DNA of 64,000 nucleotides from Sphingobacterium olei (GTDB lineage: Bacteria; Bacteroidota; Bacteroidia; Sphingobacteriales; Sphingobacteriaceae): assembly GCF_005048855.1 (NCBI RefSeq), contig NZ_SUME01000007.1, forward strand, positions 124,001 through 188,000. The letters are read 5' to 3'. The position numbers and the translations under genes are program-made. Below, piece after piece: positions 8,474-18,344 of the stretch (position 1 is its first letter; every line of letters starts with the position of its first letter). Under the pieces are notes generated by a model. That model worked only from the letters and a program-made list of their open reading frames with translations, did no database searches and was not told the origin of the DNA.

Positions 8474-10741
8474 TTAGTTAGCCTGGTTTCTACGAATGAT
8501 GTTTAACGCACCACCAGCTTTGAACCATTCAATTTGTTGTGCATTATACGTATGATTTACCAAAATTTCTTCAGACGAACCGTCAGCGTGGTGTAATACG
8601 ATCGTCAAAGGCTTGTTTGGCGCAAATTCTGTTAAACCGACAATATCAATCGTATCATTTTCCTGAATTTTATCATAATCATCTTTGTTCACGAAAGTCA
8701 ATCCCAACATACCTTGTTTTTTCAAGTTTGTTTCATGAATACGTGCAAAAGATTTTACCAATACCGCACGAACACCTAAATGACGAGGTTCCATTGCAGC
8801 GTGCTCACGTGAAGAACCTTCACCGTAATTTTCATCACCTACAACGATTGAACCGACATCAGCTGCTTTGTAAGCGCGCTGAGTAGCGGGTACAGGACCA
8901 TACTCACCTGTTAGCTGGTTTTTAACAAAGTCTGTCTTGTCGTTGTAATAGTTTACCGCACCGATCAACATGTTATTGGAGATGTTATCCAAGTGACCAC
9001 GGTATTTCAACCAAGGACCAGCCATAGAGATATGGTCGGTAGTACACTTGCCTTTGGCTTTGATCAATAATTTCAAGCCCTTTAAGTCAGTGCCTTCCCA
9101 AGCAGCAAACGGCTCCAATAATTGAAGGCGATCAGACGTAGGAGACACATCAACAGAAACTGATGAACCATCAGCAGCTGGAGCTTGGTATCCTGCATCT
9201 TCTACTGCAAATCCTTTTGCCGGTAATTCATCACCGGTAGGCGGATCTAATTTAACCTGCACACCGTCTTTGTTCGTCAACGTATCCGTAACAGGATTAA
9301 ACCCTAAATCACCTGAGATGGCTATAGCGGCAACTATTTCAGGTGAAGTTACAAAAGCGTATGTATTTGGATTACCATCGGCACGCTTTGCAAAGTTACG
9401 GTTAAAGGAGTGGACGATAGTATTCTTCTCTTGTTGATCCGCACCTGCACGATCCCACATACCTATACATGGACCACATGCATTTGTAAAAATCGTCGCA
9501 TTTAGATCTTCGAAGGTTTTCAACAAACCATCACGGTCTGCCGTATAACGTACTTGCTCGGAACCAGGGTTAATACCAAATTCAGCTTGTGTTACCAACC
9601 CCTTTTCAATGGCCTGTTTGGCAATTGAAGCGGCACGGGACAAATCTTCGTAAGAAGAATTGGTACATGAGCCAATAAGACCCCATTCCACTTTTGTAGG
9701 CCATCCATTTTTAGAAGCCTCTTCACGCATACGTGAAATTGGCGTATATAAATCCGGTGTGAAAGGACCATTCAGAGACGGTTCCAATTCCGATAGATTG
9801 ATTTCGATTACCTGATCAAAATATGCTTCTGGATCAGCATATACTTCGGCATCAGCGGTCAGATGTTGTTTGATGGCATTGGCTGCATCAGCTACATCAG
9901 CACGGTCAGTCGAACGCAAGTAACGCTCCATAGATTCGTCATAACCGAATGTTGAAGTTGTCGCACCAATCTCCGCACCCATGTTACAGATAGTACCTTT
10001 ACCCGTACAGGATAAAGATTCTGCACCATCACCAAAATACTCGACGATGCATCCCGTACCGCCTTTTACTGTAAGAATACCAGCTACTTTTAAGATCACG
10101 TCTTTCGCAGAAGCCCAGCCACTTAATTTACCTGTTAGTTTTACACCGATTAATTTAGGAAATTTAAGCTCCCACGGCAATCCCGCCATCACATCACATG
10201 CATCAGCACCACCCACTCCGATAGCCACCATACCCAGACCACCGGCGTTCACCGTATGGGAGTCGGTACCGATCATCAAGCCCCCCGGGAAAGCATAGTT
10301 TTCCAATACAACTTGATGGATAATACCCGCTCCGGGTTTCCAGAAACCAATACCATATTTATTTGATACCGAACTTAAAAAGTTGAATACTTCCGAACTC
10401 TCTTGTTTTGCCCGTGTTAAATCTTGCGCGGCACCATCACGAGCTTGAATCAAGTGATCACAGTGAACGGTAGATGGAACAGCCGCTTGCGGACGCCCCG
10501 CTTGCATAAATTGCAACAAAGCCATTTGAGCCGTTGCATCCTGCATCGCTACGCGATCTGGAGCAAAATCCACGTAGGATTTCCCGCGTTCATAAGCTTC
10601 AGAAGCATTACCATTCCAAAGGTGGGCATACAAAATCTTCTCCGAAAGTGTCAATGGTTTATTTACAATCTGACGAGCGGCATTAATTCGCTCATCGTAT
10701 TGAGAATAAACCTTTTTTATCATGTCTATATCAAAAGCCAT
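8474..10741 (-). CDS. acnA: Aconitate hydratase A
   Basis: The 755-residue enzyme interconverts citrate and isocitrate in the TCA cycle. It has the AcnA/mitochondrial-type order: three N-terminal domains with the [4Fe-4S] ligands in GSCTNSSYEDL and ACGPCIGMWDR, then the C-terminal swivel domain with GDENYGEGSSREHAAMEPR. The start MAFDIDMIKKVYSQYDERI fits the family. It lies 56 bases downstream of acnB on the same strand, so the two aconitases are probably co-transcribed and share the terminator at 8406-8448. Confidence 0.92.
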   Translation of the reverse strand: MAFDIDMIKKVYSQYDERINAARQIVNKPLTLSEKILYAHLWNGNASEAYERGKSYVDFAPDRVAMQDATAQMALLQFMQAGRPQAAVPSTVHCDHLIQARDGAAQDLTRAKQESSEVFNFLSSVSNKYGIGFWKPGAGIIHQVVLENYAFPGGLMIGTDSHTVNAGGLGMVAIGVGGADACDVMAGLPWELKFPKLIGVKLTGKLSGWASAKDVILKVAGILTVKGGTGCIVEYFGDGAESLSCTGKGTICNMGAEIGATTSTFGYDESMERYLRSTDRADVADAANAIKQHLTADAEVYADPEAYFDQVIEINLSELEPSLNGPFTPDLYTPISRMREEASKNGWPTKVEWGLIGSCTNSSYEDLSRAASIAKQAIEKGLVTQAEFGINPGSEQVRYTADRDGLLKTFEDLNATIFTNACGPCIGMWDRAGADQQEKNTIVHSFNRNFAKRADGNPNTYAFVTSPEIVAAIAISGDLGFNPVTDTLTNKDGVQVKLDPPTGDELPAKGFAVEDAGYQAPAADGSSVSVDVSPTSDRLQLLEPFAAWEGTDLKGLKLLIKAKGKCTTDHISMAGPWLKYRGHLDNISNNMLIGAVNYYNDKTDFVKNQLTGEYGPVPATQRAYKAADVGSIVVGDENYGEGSSREHAAMEPRHLGVRAVLVKSFARIHETNLKKQGMLGLTFVNKDDYDKIQENDTIDIVGLTEFAPNKPLTIVLHHADGSSEEILVNHTYNAQQIEWFKAGGALNIIRRNQAN

Positions 10742-10797
10742 ATCACTTATTTTTTTATTATACGTTCACATTTTTCTACCGTCGAGATAATAACCAA

Positions 10798-13569
10798 CTA
10801 TCCGACTAAAAGTTTGTGAGGGGGTGCGAAATTAGTCAAGCTGATACCCTCTACTGCTGCTTTATATTCTTCCATATTAGGAATTCGTCCAAGAATTGCC
10901 GATAGCACCACCACCGGAGTAGATGCAAGCAATGATTCTCCTTTTTTACGCTCAGAATCTTCAACGACTCTTCCTTGGAAAAGACGTGTAGAAGTTGCCA
11001 ATACAGTATCTCCTTTAGCAGCCTTCTCTTGATTACCCATACAAAGGTTACAACCCGGACGTTCAAGATACATCATGTTCTCATATTCTGTACGAGCCGC
11101 ACTCTTAGGAAAAAGGTCACTGAACTCGAATCCCGAATATCGCTGTAGAATATCCCAATCTCCTTCATCCTTTAATTCATCAATGATGTTATAAGTTGGA
11201 GCTGCCACTACTAGTGGTGCACGGAACTCCACTGCACCTTTTTGTTCTTCTATATTTCTGAGCATTTGAGAAACAATCTTCAAATCACCTTTGTGAACCA
11301 TGCAAGATCCAACAAAACCAAGATCTACTTTTTTTGTTCCTCCGTAGTAAGAAAGTTCTCGAATCGTATCGTGGGTATATCGTTTAGAAACATCTTCGTT
11401 GTTCACGTCCGGATCCGCTATCATCGGTTCTGCAATCAGGTCAAGATCAATCACAACTTCTGCATAATATTTAGCACTTTCATCAGGAGCCAATGCAGGT
11501 TTATCACCCGATTTAATTTCTGCAATACGTTTATCGGCCTTGTTGATCAAACCTTGAAGCACTTGCTTATCGTTGTCCATTCCCTTGTCGATCATGATCT
11601 GGATTCGGCTTTTTGCAATTTCTAAGGATTCAATTAACGTATCGTCTTCAGAAATATTGATAGAGGCTTTTGCTTTCATCTCTGCCGTCCAGTCTGTAAA
11701 CGTAAATGCCTGATCTGCCGGTAGGGTTCCGATATGAACCTCAATGACCCTTCCTTGGAATACATTCTCACCGTTAAACTGTTGAAGCATCTGCGCTTGA
11801 GTCGCATGAACCACATCACGAAAATCCATATGATCTTTCATTTCTCCCTTGAACGTAACTTTTACGGATTCAGGAATCGGCATAGAAGCCTCTCCCGTTG
11901 CCAGCGCAAGTGCAACGGTTCCTGAGTCCGCTCCGAAAGCAACCCCTTTAGACATTCTTGTATGTGAATCTCCACCGATGATAATTGCCCATTCATCTAC
12001 CGTAATATCGTTGAGAACTTTGTGAATAACATCTGTCATAGAATGATATTCACCTTTCGGGTCACGGGCCGTGATCAATCCGAAGTCGTTCATAAATTTC
12101 ATGAGTTTAGGGATATTTGCCTGTGCTTTTTTATCCCATACCGATGCCGTGTGACAACCTGATTGATAAGCTCCGTCGACAATTGGAGAAATCACAGTAG
12201 CTGCCATAGATTCCAATTCCTGAGCCGTCATAAGCCCGGTCGTATCCTGTGACCCTACGATATTCACTTCTACACGAACATCAGAACCCGCGTGCAACAC
12301 TTTACCCGGAGCTAAACCTACAGCATTTCTGTTGAATATTTTCTCTACTGCCGTCAACCCCTGTCCTTCATGAAAAATTTCTTTTGATGAAGCAAATACA
12401 GGCGGAATATCGATTTCTAAAGTTTTTGCAGCAAATGTTTGTATTTTCTTACCAAATACGATAGCATACGACCCTCCCGCTTTGATGAATTCCATTTTCT
12501 GCGGTGTAAACGACTTTGAAAGGTCTATCAACTCCTGATCGTCTTTGTATAGTTTCTTCTTCTTCGTATTGATGGTAAAAACGGTTCCGGTAACAACAGA
12601 ATATACTTCTTCCATTGTAGGCTCTCCCTTTTCATTCAGAACGGGACTTCCTTTTTCGTCTACCTTTTTTACCCAGTTCTTTAAATCAATACCAATACCG
12701 CCGGTAACATCAACTGTTGTCAAAAAAATCGGAGAAATTCCGTTTGTACCAGCAACAATTGGAGCAAAATTAACAAATGGAACATAAGGACTTGCTTGCT
12801 TGCCTGTCCAAAGTGCTACATTATTTACGCCAGACATCCTAGAAGATCCCACACCCATAGTACCTTTTTCAGCAATCAACATGACAGTTTTGTCTGGATG
12901 TTGTGCCTGCAATGCTCTAATTTCCTCTTGTGCTTCAGGAGAAATCATACATTTACCATGAAGTTCACGATCTGAACGTGAGTGTGCCTGGTTACCCGGA
13001 GATAATAAGTCGGTCGAAATATCACCTTCACCTGCTACGAAAGTCACCACTTTTATCTCTTCGGGTACTTCCGGTAGTTTCGTAAAGAATTCAGCTTGCG
13101 CATAACTCTCAAGAATTTCTTTTGCAATAACATTTCCTTCTTTGTAAGCGTCTTTTAGCCGATCTGTATCCATCTCATAAAGAAATACCTGTGTTTTTAT
13201 AACATTTGCCGCTTCATTGGCTATAGCAACATCATTACCAAGAGCCAGATCAAGCAGTACTCCTACAGACGGACCGCCTTTCATATGCGACAACAATTCA
13301 AAGGCAAAAGCAGGCGTAATTTCTTCTACAACCGATTCGCCTAAAATGATTTCCTTTAAAAATTTTGCTTTTACGCCCGCGGCACTAGTTGTTCCAGGTA
13401 GGGTATTATAAATGAAAAATTTAAGAGAGTCTTCTCTATGAGGATTACTAGAGTCTTTAATTTGTGTGATGATTTCGCTTAACAAGTCTGCTCCATCGAT
13501 AGGTTTGGGATGGAGCCCTTGTTCTTTTCTTTCTTCAATTTCTTGTATGTAATTATTATAAATACTCAT
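10798..13569 (-). CDS. acnB: Aconitate hydratase B (possible 2-methylisocitrate dehydratase)
   Basis: The 923-residue protein has the AcnB order: N-terminal helical (HEAT-like) region (MSIYNNYIQEIEERKEQGL), the swivel domain with SRSDRELHGKCMISPEAQE and MGVGSSRMSGVNNVALW, and then the catalytic domains with cluster cysteines in GFVGSCMVHKGDL and ERPGCNLCMGNQEKA. The ATG at 13569 was chosen because AcnB proteins begin there; the frame is open 14 codons further but that extension is not conserved-looking. It is first in the unit and is followed by acnA. Confidence 0.9.
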   Translation of the reverse strand: MSIYNNYIQEIEERKEQGLHPKPIDGADLLSEIITQIKDSSNPHREDSLKFFIYNTLPGTTSAAGVKAKFLKEIILGESVVEEITPAFAFELLSHMKGGPSVGVLLDLALGNDVAIANEAANVIKTQVFLYEMDTDRLKDAYKEGNVIAKEILESYAQAEFFTKLPEVPEEIKVVTFVAGEGDISTDLLSPGNQAHSRSDRELHGKCMISPEAQEEIRALQAQHPDKTVMLIAEKGTMGVGSSRMSGVNNVALWTGKQASPYVPFVNFAPIVAGTNGISPIFLTTVDVTGGIGIDLKNWVKKVDEKGSPVLNEKGEPTMEEVYSVVTGTVFTINTKKKKLYKDDQELIDLSKSFTPQKMEFIKAGGSYAIVFGKKIQTFAAKTLEIDIPPVFASSKEIFHEGQGLTAVEKIFNRNAVGLAPGKVLHAGSDVRVEVNIVGSQDTTGLMTAQELESMAATVISPIVDGAYQSGCHTASVWDKKAQANIPKLMKFMNDFGLITARDPKGEYHSMTDVIHKVLNDITVDEWAIIIGGDSHTRMSKGVAFGADSGTVALALATGEASMPIPESVKVTFKGEMKDHMDFRDVVHATQAQMLQQFNGENVFQGRVIEVHIGTLPADQAFTFTDWTAEMKAKASINISEDDTLIESLEIAKSRIQIMIDKGMDNDKQVLQGLINKADKRIAEIKSGDKPALAPDESAKYYAEVVIDLDLIAEPMIADPDVNNEDVSKRYTHDTIRELSYYGGTKKVDLGFVGSCMVHKGDLKIVSQMLRNIEEQKGAVEFRAPLVVAAPTYNIIDELKDEGDWDILQRYSGFEFSDLFPKSAARTEYENMMYLERPGCNLCMGNQEKAAKGDTVLATSTRLFQGRVVEDSERKKGESLLASTPVVVLSAILGRIPNMEEYKAAVEGISLTNFAPPHKLLVG

Positions 13570-13689
13570 ATTTAGAAGTCTTTTCAAAGTTGGAAGTAGT
13601 TTACAAAACAATTGTATCTACCATTTTTATGCAATTTCTTTTCGATTTGTCGACATATCGGAATATATCAACTCTTTTTTTTATCAGCA

Positions 13690-13721
13690 CAAAAATAGCA
13701 AAAATCAAACTCTAAATGCAA
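13690..13721 (-). promoter_or_regulatory. Candidate promoter of acnB-acnA
   Basis: On the minus strand TATTTTTG (13690-13697) fits the Bacteroidota -7 box TAnnTTTG, with TTG at 13719-13721 as a -33 element, 21 bases apart. It leaves a leader of about 110 bases before the acnB ATG. Spacing is slightly long, so this is tentative. Confidence 0.4.
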
Positions 13722-13813
13722 TTTAAGCAATTGATTACATAATTTGGAACTGTTCTAAACTACATATCGGAGTTATGTACCTCTATCTTTAAATTTAGGA
13801 TAGAAACCATTGA

Positions 13814-14494
13814 TCACACGGTCTGCAGGGTGTAATCAACTGCTTTTAATTTTCTCACGGTATCGAGTGGTGTCGAAGAGTTAAACACAAATGAACCCGC
13901 GACTAAAACATCAGCTCCAGCTTGAAGCAAAGCTCCTGCATTATCCAATGTAACCCCGCCATCTATTTCTATTTGCAAGGTATCATTAACCCCCGCGGCC
14001 AAAGCACGTAACTCCCTAATTTTGGTATACGTATGCGCTATAAACTTTTGTCCGCCGAACCCTGGATTGACAGACATCAAACATACCAGATCAATATCCT
14101 GAATAACATCCTTCAAAAGTTGCACGGATGTATGCGGATTTAGCGCCACACCTGCTTTACAACCTAGTTCTTTTATTCCTGCAAGCGTACGATGCAAATG
14201 GGTACATGCCTCATAATGTACGGTGATTATTTCTGCTCCATTGTCTTTGCATACCTTCAGATAACGATCGGGATCGACGATCATCAAATGAACATCCAAA
14301 GGTTTTTTAGCATGCTTCGAAATAGCCTGCATCACTGGAAACCCAAAAGAAATATTAGGAACGAAAACGCCATCCATGATATCAATATGAAACCAGTCTG
14401 CTTCGCTTTCGTTGACCATCTGAATATCCTTGCTCAGGTTTGCAAAATCTGCTGCTAATACAGAAGGAGCAATAAGGTGTTTTATAGTTGACAT
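13814..14494 (-). CDS. rpe: Ribulose-phosphate 3-epimerase
   Basis: The 226-residue TIM-barrel enzyme interconverts ribulose-5-phosphate and xylulose-5-phosphate in the pentose phosphate pathway. Motifs are IAPSVLAADFANL with the active Ser, HIDIMDGVFVPNISFG with the catalytic Asp and metal-binding His, DVHLMI, LMSVNPGFGGQKF and EIDGGVT with the second catalytic Asp. The ATG at 14494 (MSTIKHLIAPS) was preferred; the frame opens seven codons earlier with a lysine-rich stretch. It is a single gene upstream of the acnB promoter region on the same strand. Confidence 0.93.
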   Translation of the reverse strand: MSTIKHLIAPSVLAADFANLSKDIQMVNESEADWFHIDIMDGVFVPNISFGFPVMQAISKHAKKPLDVHLMIVDPDRYLKVCKDNGAEIITVHYEACTHLHRTLAGIKELGCKAGVALNPHTSVQLLKDVIQDIDLVCLMSVNPGFGGQKFIAHTYTKIRELRALAAGVNDTLQIEIDGGVTLDNAGALLQAGADVLVAGSFVFNSSTPLDTVRKLKAVDYTLQTV

Positions 14495-15016
14495 GAGTCT
14501 TTGTTTTTTTTGCAAATATAAGGATATTCCACTTTTTTAGTCGACAACTTTTCATTTATTACCGAGACATCCTATCCTCGTCAACGTTTTATAACACTGA
14601 AACCTAATAAACACTAATACTTTAAATAATAATTTACAAAAATCTCATTTACAATGCGTTAAAACTATAGGTTAAAAGATATTTAAAGACTATTAAATCT
14701 AAGACAGTACCTATTGAATACCACTAAAAGGCGACAAATCCACTTCTAAGATCGAGAATTCATGAAATGGAGCAGATAATTTCATTTTTTAAGATCGTTA
14801 CTTACACCTTACTGCAACAATTCAATATGAATATATTATATATATAATAATCATTGTGTATTGATTTTAAATTGATTATAAAAATAAAAACTAACACTAT
14901 AATCAAAATCTATATCTAGTTTCGAGTAAGATTACTGCTATTCTTCTATCAAGCTATTCAAAATCGCACAATAATAATTACATTTGTTTAAGAACTATTT
15001 ACATTGCTTTTTTATA
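14495..15016. other. AT-rich divergent intergenic region
   Basis: About 520 bases separate rpe from the 7TM-HD gene. The stretch is very AT-rich, with an ATATTATATATATAATAAT run near 14833. I see no open frame, hairpin with T-run or clean -33/-7 promoter pair in it. It must hold the promoters of both divergent genes. Confidence 0.5.
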
Positions 15017-17152
15017 GTGGCCAAGCTCAAAATAAATTACGTTAACTCGAAACTACAGAACAATTCTACCGTTTTAAAATACGGTATGGTTATTCTTACT
15101 ATTGTACTTATTTGCATCTTCCTACCCAAACAGCCCCGCTTCCGATATGAGTTTCAAAAAGGGAAAGCATGGAATCATGAAAACCTTATTTCCCCTTATA
15201 ATTTTGCTATTTTAAAAACCAAGGAGGAACTTGACAGGGATAAGCAGCAAATCTTAAAAACCGTTCAACCTGTATACAATTTACAGATATCTATCAGCAA
15301 AGAACAGATTGATCAGTTTGTCACAGATATTGCAGAAAAATGGCAAGCATCACAATTGGACACAATCGAAACACTACATATAGAAGACTATAAAGATGCA
15401 GGCTTAGCACTCCTCAATTACATCTATAATAGAGGAGTGATTTCACTTAACAATCGATATCAGACGAAAGGGAAGGAATCAGATAAAGTAGATCCCACAG
15501 AATCGAATTACAATTTCACGTTGATGAATGATAATGTCGCCCAGCAAAAGAATACTGTCGATTGTTTCACTATTGAATTGGCCAATAACTACATCACTCA
15601 AACATTATCGAAGCGCAGTAAAATAACCCATAAAACCTGGCTAACAGAGGTTTTGAAGAATTATGTCACGGTAAACCTGATCTACAACGAAACCCTTACA
15701 GACAAAATCGAACAAACGGCGCTGGCAAACATTTCTACGACAAGAGGGATGGTTCAAAAAGGGGAACTAATAGCCGAAAAAGATAAAATCATCAACAGCG
15801 AAACCTATCAAAAATTAGAGTCCCTGAAGAAAGTCTTTGAAGATGAAGCCAAAATAAGCGGAAATCAAAACTATGTTGTACTCGGCCAATTTTTAATTGT
15901 AGGATTAGCCATGAGCCTGCTTATGGTATTTTTATTCTTTTTCCGTCGACAGATATATAATAATAACCGACTCCTTTTAATCATTTACATCGTCATTATA
16001 TCGATGTTGGGCGTACTCTCCTGGGCAATAAAAATCCAGATTCCCAGCTTATATTATATTCCTTATTGTGGAGTACCTATTATATTTCGCATTCTATTTG
16101 ACACCCGCGTAGCACTTAACATTCACCTGTTGATGGTATTAGTTGCTGCGCTTTTTGTGCCAAATAGTTATGACTTCGTTTTCCTGCAAATCATGGCAGG
16201 ACTAGTAGCTATCTATAGTATCAAGACCATGGTAAAGCGAGAGCAGTTTCTGATTTCCAGCGGTTTGATCCTCGCGACCTACATCATTGCTTACATTGGT
16301 TTGGTACTTACACGTAACGGTTCTTTTCAAAATATATACTGGAACGAATTAATTCCCTTTATCGTAAGCGTAGGACTCACCCTTTTGGCATATCCCCTTA
16401 TTTATGCTTTCGAAAAGCTTTTTGGAATCGTTTCCGATCTGACGTTGATGGAATTAACAAACAGTAATTCCAAACTACTGAGAGAACTATCGCTAAAAGC
16501 TCCCGGTACATTCCAACATTCCTTGCAAGTAGCGAATCTAGCCGAAGCGGCAATTTACAAGATCGGAGGCAATCCACTGCTCATTCGTGCCGGAGCATTA
16601 TACCACGATATAGGTAAGATGACTAATCCCCTATATTTCATTGAAAATCAAAAAACCGGAGCCAATCCCCACGAAGAGTTAACACCAGAGCAAAGTGCTC
16701 AAATCATTATATCGCACGTTCTGAAAGGAATAGAAATTGCACGTCGCAATCAACTACCTGAAGTAGTGATAGACTTTATAAGAACACATCACGGCACAAC
16801 CCGGGTAGATTATTTTTATAATACGTTTATCAAAAATAATCCGGATAAATTGGTTGATGAGACCATATTCCACTACCCCGGTCCGATTCCATTTTCAAAA
16901 GAAACCGCAGTATTAATGATGGCAGACTCTGTTGAGGCGGCATCAAGAGCGTTAAAAGAACCTACACAACAGTCTATCAGCAAATTAGTCGACAAGATCA
17001 TCGAGCACAAATTGATGCAAAAGCAATTTGCCAAATCGAACATCACCATGAAAGATATCAGTGATGTATCCGAAATCTTCAAATCCATGTTAATGAGCAT
17101 ACATCATGTACGCATTGACTATGATTTGAGCAAAAAGAAAGAATCGGGTTAA
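15017..17152 (+). CDS. 7TM-HD membrane phosphohydrolase (PgpH-like, putative c-di-AMP phosphodiesterase)
   Basis: The protein is about 711 residues. It has an N-terminal transmembrane helix, a large extracytoplasmic 7TMR-HD domain (starting RYEFQKGKAWNHENLISPYNF), seven closely spaced transmembrane helices in the middle, and a cytoplasmic HD domain with HSLQVANLAEAAIYKIGG, ALYHDIGKM and IRTHHGTTRVDYFY. HD-domain members such as PgpH hydrolyse cyclic di-AMP; whether this one does is inferred. The start is uncertain: a TTG at 14984, this GTG at 15017 and an ATG at 15086 are all possible; the GTG keeps a short basic leader before the first helix. Confidence 0.85.
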   Translation: MAKLKINYVNSKLQNNSTVLKYGMVILTIVLICIFLPKQPRFRYEFQKGKAWNHENLISPYNFAILKTKEELDRDKQQILKTVQPVYNLQISISKEQIDQFVTDIAEKWQASQLDTIETLHIEDYKDAGLALLNYIYNRGVISLNNRYQTKGKESDKVDPTESNYNFTLMNDNVAQQKNTVDCFTIELANNYITQTLSKRSKITHKTWLTEVLKNYVTVNLIYNETLTDKIEQTALANISTTRGMVQKGELIAEKDKIINSETYQKLESLKKVFEDEAKISGNQNYVVLGQFLIVGLAMSLLMVFLFFFRRQIYNNNRLLLIIYIVIISMLGVLSWAIKIQIPSLYYIPYCGVPIIFRILFDTRVALNIHLLMVLVAALFVPNSYDFVFLQIMAGLVAIYSIKTMVKREQFLISSGLILATYIIAYIGLVLTRNGSFQNIYWNELIPFIVSVGLTLLAYPLIYAFEKLFGIVSDLTLMELTNSNSKLLRELSLKAPGTFQHSLQVANLAEAAIYKIGGNPLLIRAGALYHDIGKMTNPLYFIENQKTGANPHEELTPEQSAQIIISHVLKGIEIARRNQLPEVVIDFIRTHHGTTRVDYFYNTFIKNNPDKLVDETIFHYPGPIPFSKETAVLMMADSVEAASRALKEPTQQSISKLVDKIIEHKLMQKQFAKSNITMKDISDVSEIFKSMLMSIHHVRIDYDLSKKKESG

Positions 17153-17218
17153 AATAAATTGATTGTCAGAAGGTTAATTTAAACGGTCATTTTTTTATTA
17201 AAAAAACGGTATTTTGAC

Positions 17219-17249
17219 TTTGCGGAATGAAAATTTTGATTTATGTTTG
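17219..17249 (+). promoter_or_regulatory. Promoter of tRNA-Ser
   Basis: TTTG at 17219-17222 and TATGTTTG at 17242-17249, separated by 19 bases, match the Bacteroidota -33/-7 consensus. The tRNA begins 15 bases after the -7 box. The spacing is identical to that of the tRNA-Lys promoter at 26328-26358. Confidence 0.7.
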
Positions 17250-17263
17250 CACTGTCGAAACCC

Positions 17264-17394
<131 letters not shown>

Positions 17395-17502
17395 TATGGA
17401 CTTTTGCAAGCTTGCTTGAACAAAAGGACTTAACAACAAACCTGAACGGAGTGAAGGGCGTTATTTTGGGTTGAAGCCTCCCCATCTACGGGATCATGAA
17501 AT

Positions 17503-17562
17503 AATCCCGCCCTCTCCGCCAAGACAAAACAAAACCCAACTGCAAAGTTGGGTTTTGTTGTT
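17503..17562 (+). repeat. Direct repeat, copy 2: duplicated tRNA-Ser 3' end and hairpin
   Basis: This is a 57/60 match to 17335-17394, without the 5' part of the tRNA. The hairpin (AAAACCCAACT / AGTTGGGTTTT, GCAA loop, 17531-17556) remains perfect through a compensatory change. Its end touches the stop codon of the TIGR03915 gene, so it probably now also terminates that minus-strand unit. It looks like an attachment-site scar or a tRNA-tail repeat; the 108 bases between the copies hold no gene. Confidence 0.8.
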
Positions 17563-18343
17563 ACGCTCCCATTTCTATTTTCTCATTCAGATACTTCCAA
17601 TATCGCTTTGGCACATGCTGTATATGCAGTTTTAGATTTTTACGCTCCCTAATATTGACCGATTTAAAATATTGGTTCCACAATTTACTATACAGTATTT
17701 CCGACTCATGCCCCGCTAAAGTAATCGATTTTTGATCTATCCTATTTCCCGGCCCAAACTCGATTTCCTGCACTTGATCACCATCGTAAAATAGTCCATA
17801 CTTACGCTTTATATCATATATTATCCACTTCTGATCGGCATATCGATCTTTGAAATGTTTGCTTATTAACGGTAGGACATTAAAATCAGGTTCCGCAATA
17901 GCGAAATAAACACCATCTTCCAACAATTGAAAACGTATAAAAGCTTTCATTCGATGCCGTTCCCTGGACACAGATTTCACGATCTTTTTGACTTCCAGCA
18001 CATCCATATGTGCATAGTTTTTAGAAGCCTGTTCTTTCATACTCAAATAATACTGTACAGTTCGCAAAATCAGCAACTCCCTGCCCTCTTTTTCAGAAAG
18101 AAAAACATGATATAGTTCCAGAAATCCCTTTTTGCCGACGCTAGTAACAATTCCTTTCATAACCCGGGCAGATTTAATATCATCCGTTGCTACATGTATT
18201 AAAGCCGAAGTGAATAAAAGGGATTGAATCGCCTTATGTTCGGTTTCAATAGCACTGACACCATATTTATAAGCATATACATCAAATATTAGCGATAACA
18301 CGCCTTTCCAAGTTCCATCATAACACAATGCCTGCTGTTTCAC
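17561..18343 (-). CDS. TIGR03915-family putative DNA metabolism protein
   Basis: A 260-residue protein beginning MKQQALCYDGTWKGVLSLIFDVY, with FIRFQLLEDGVYFAIAEPDFNVLPLI in the middle. This matches TIGR03915 (SAM-partner, predicted DNA repair or modification). The family is almost always encoded next to the radical SAM protein of TIGR03916, as here: that gene ends one base before this start. The biochemical role is not known. Its stop codon overlaps the tRNA-Ser tail repeat. Confidence 0.8.
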   Translation of the reverse strand: MKQQALCYDGTWKGVLSLIFDVYAYKYGVSAIETEHKAIQSLLFTSALIHVATDDIKSARVMKGIVTSVGKKGFLELYHVFLSEKEGRELLILRTVQYYLSMKEQASKNYAHMDVLEVKKIVKSVSRERHRMKAFIRFQLLEDGVYFAIAEPDFNVLPLISKHFKDRYADQKWIIYDIKRKYGLFYDGDQVQEIEFGPGNRIDQKSITLAGHESEILYSKLWNQYFKSVNIRERKNLKLHIQHVPKRYWKYLNEKIEMGA

Positions 18344-18344
18344 G

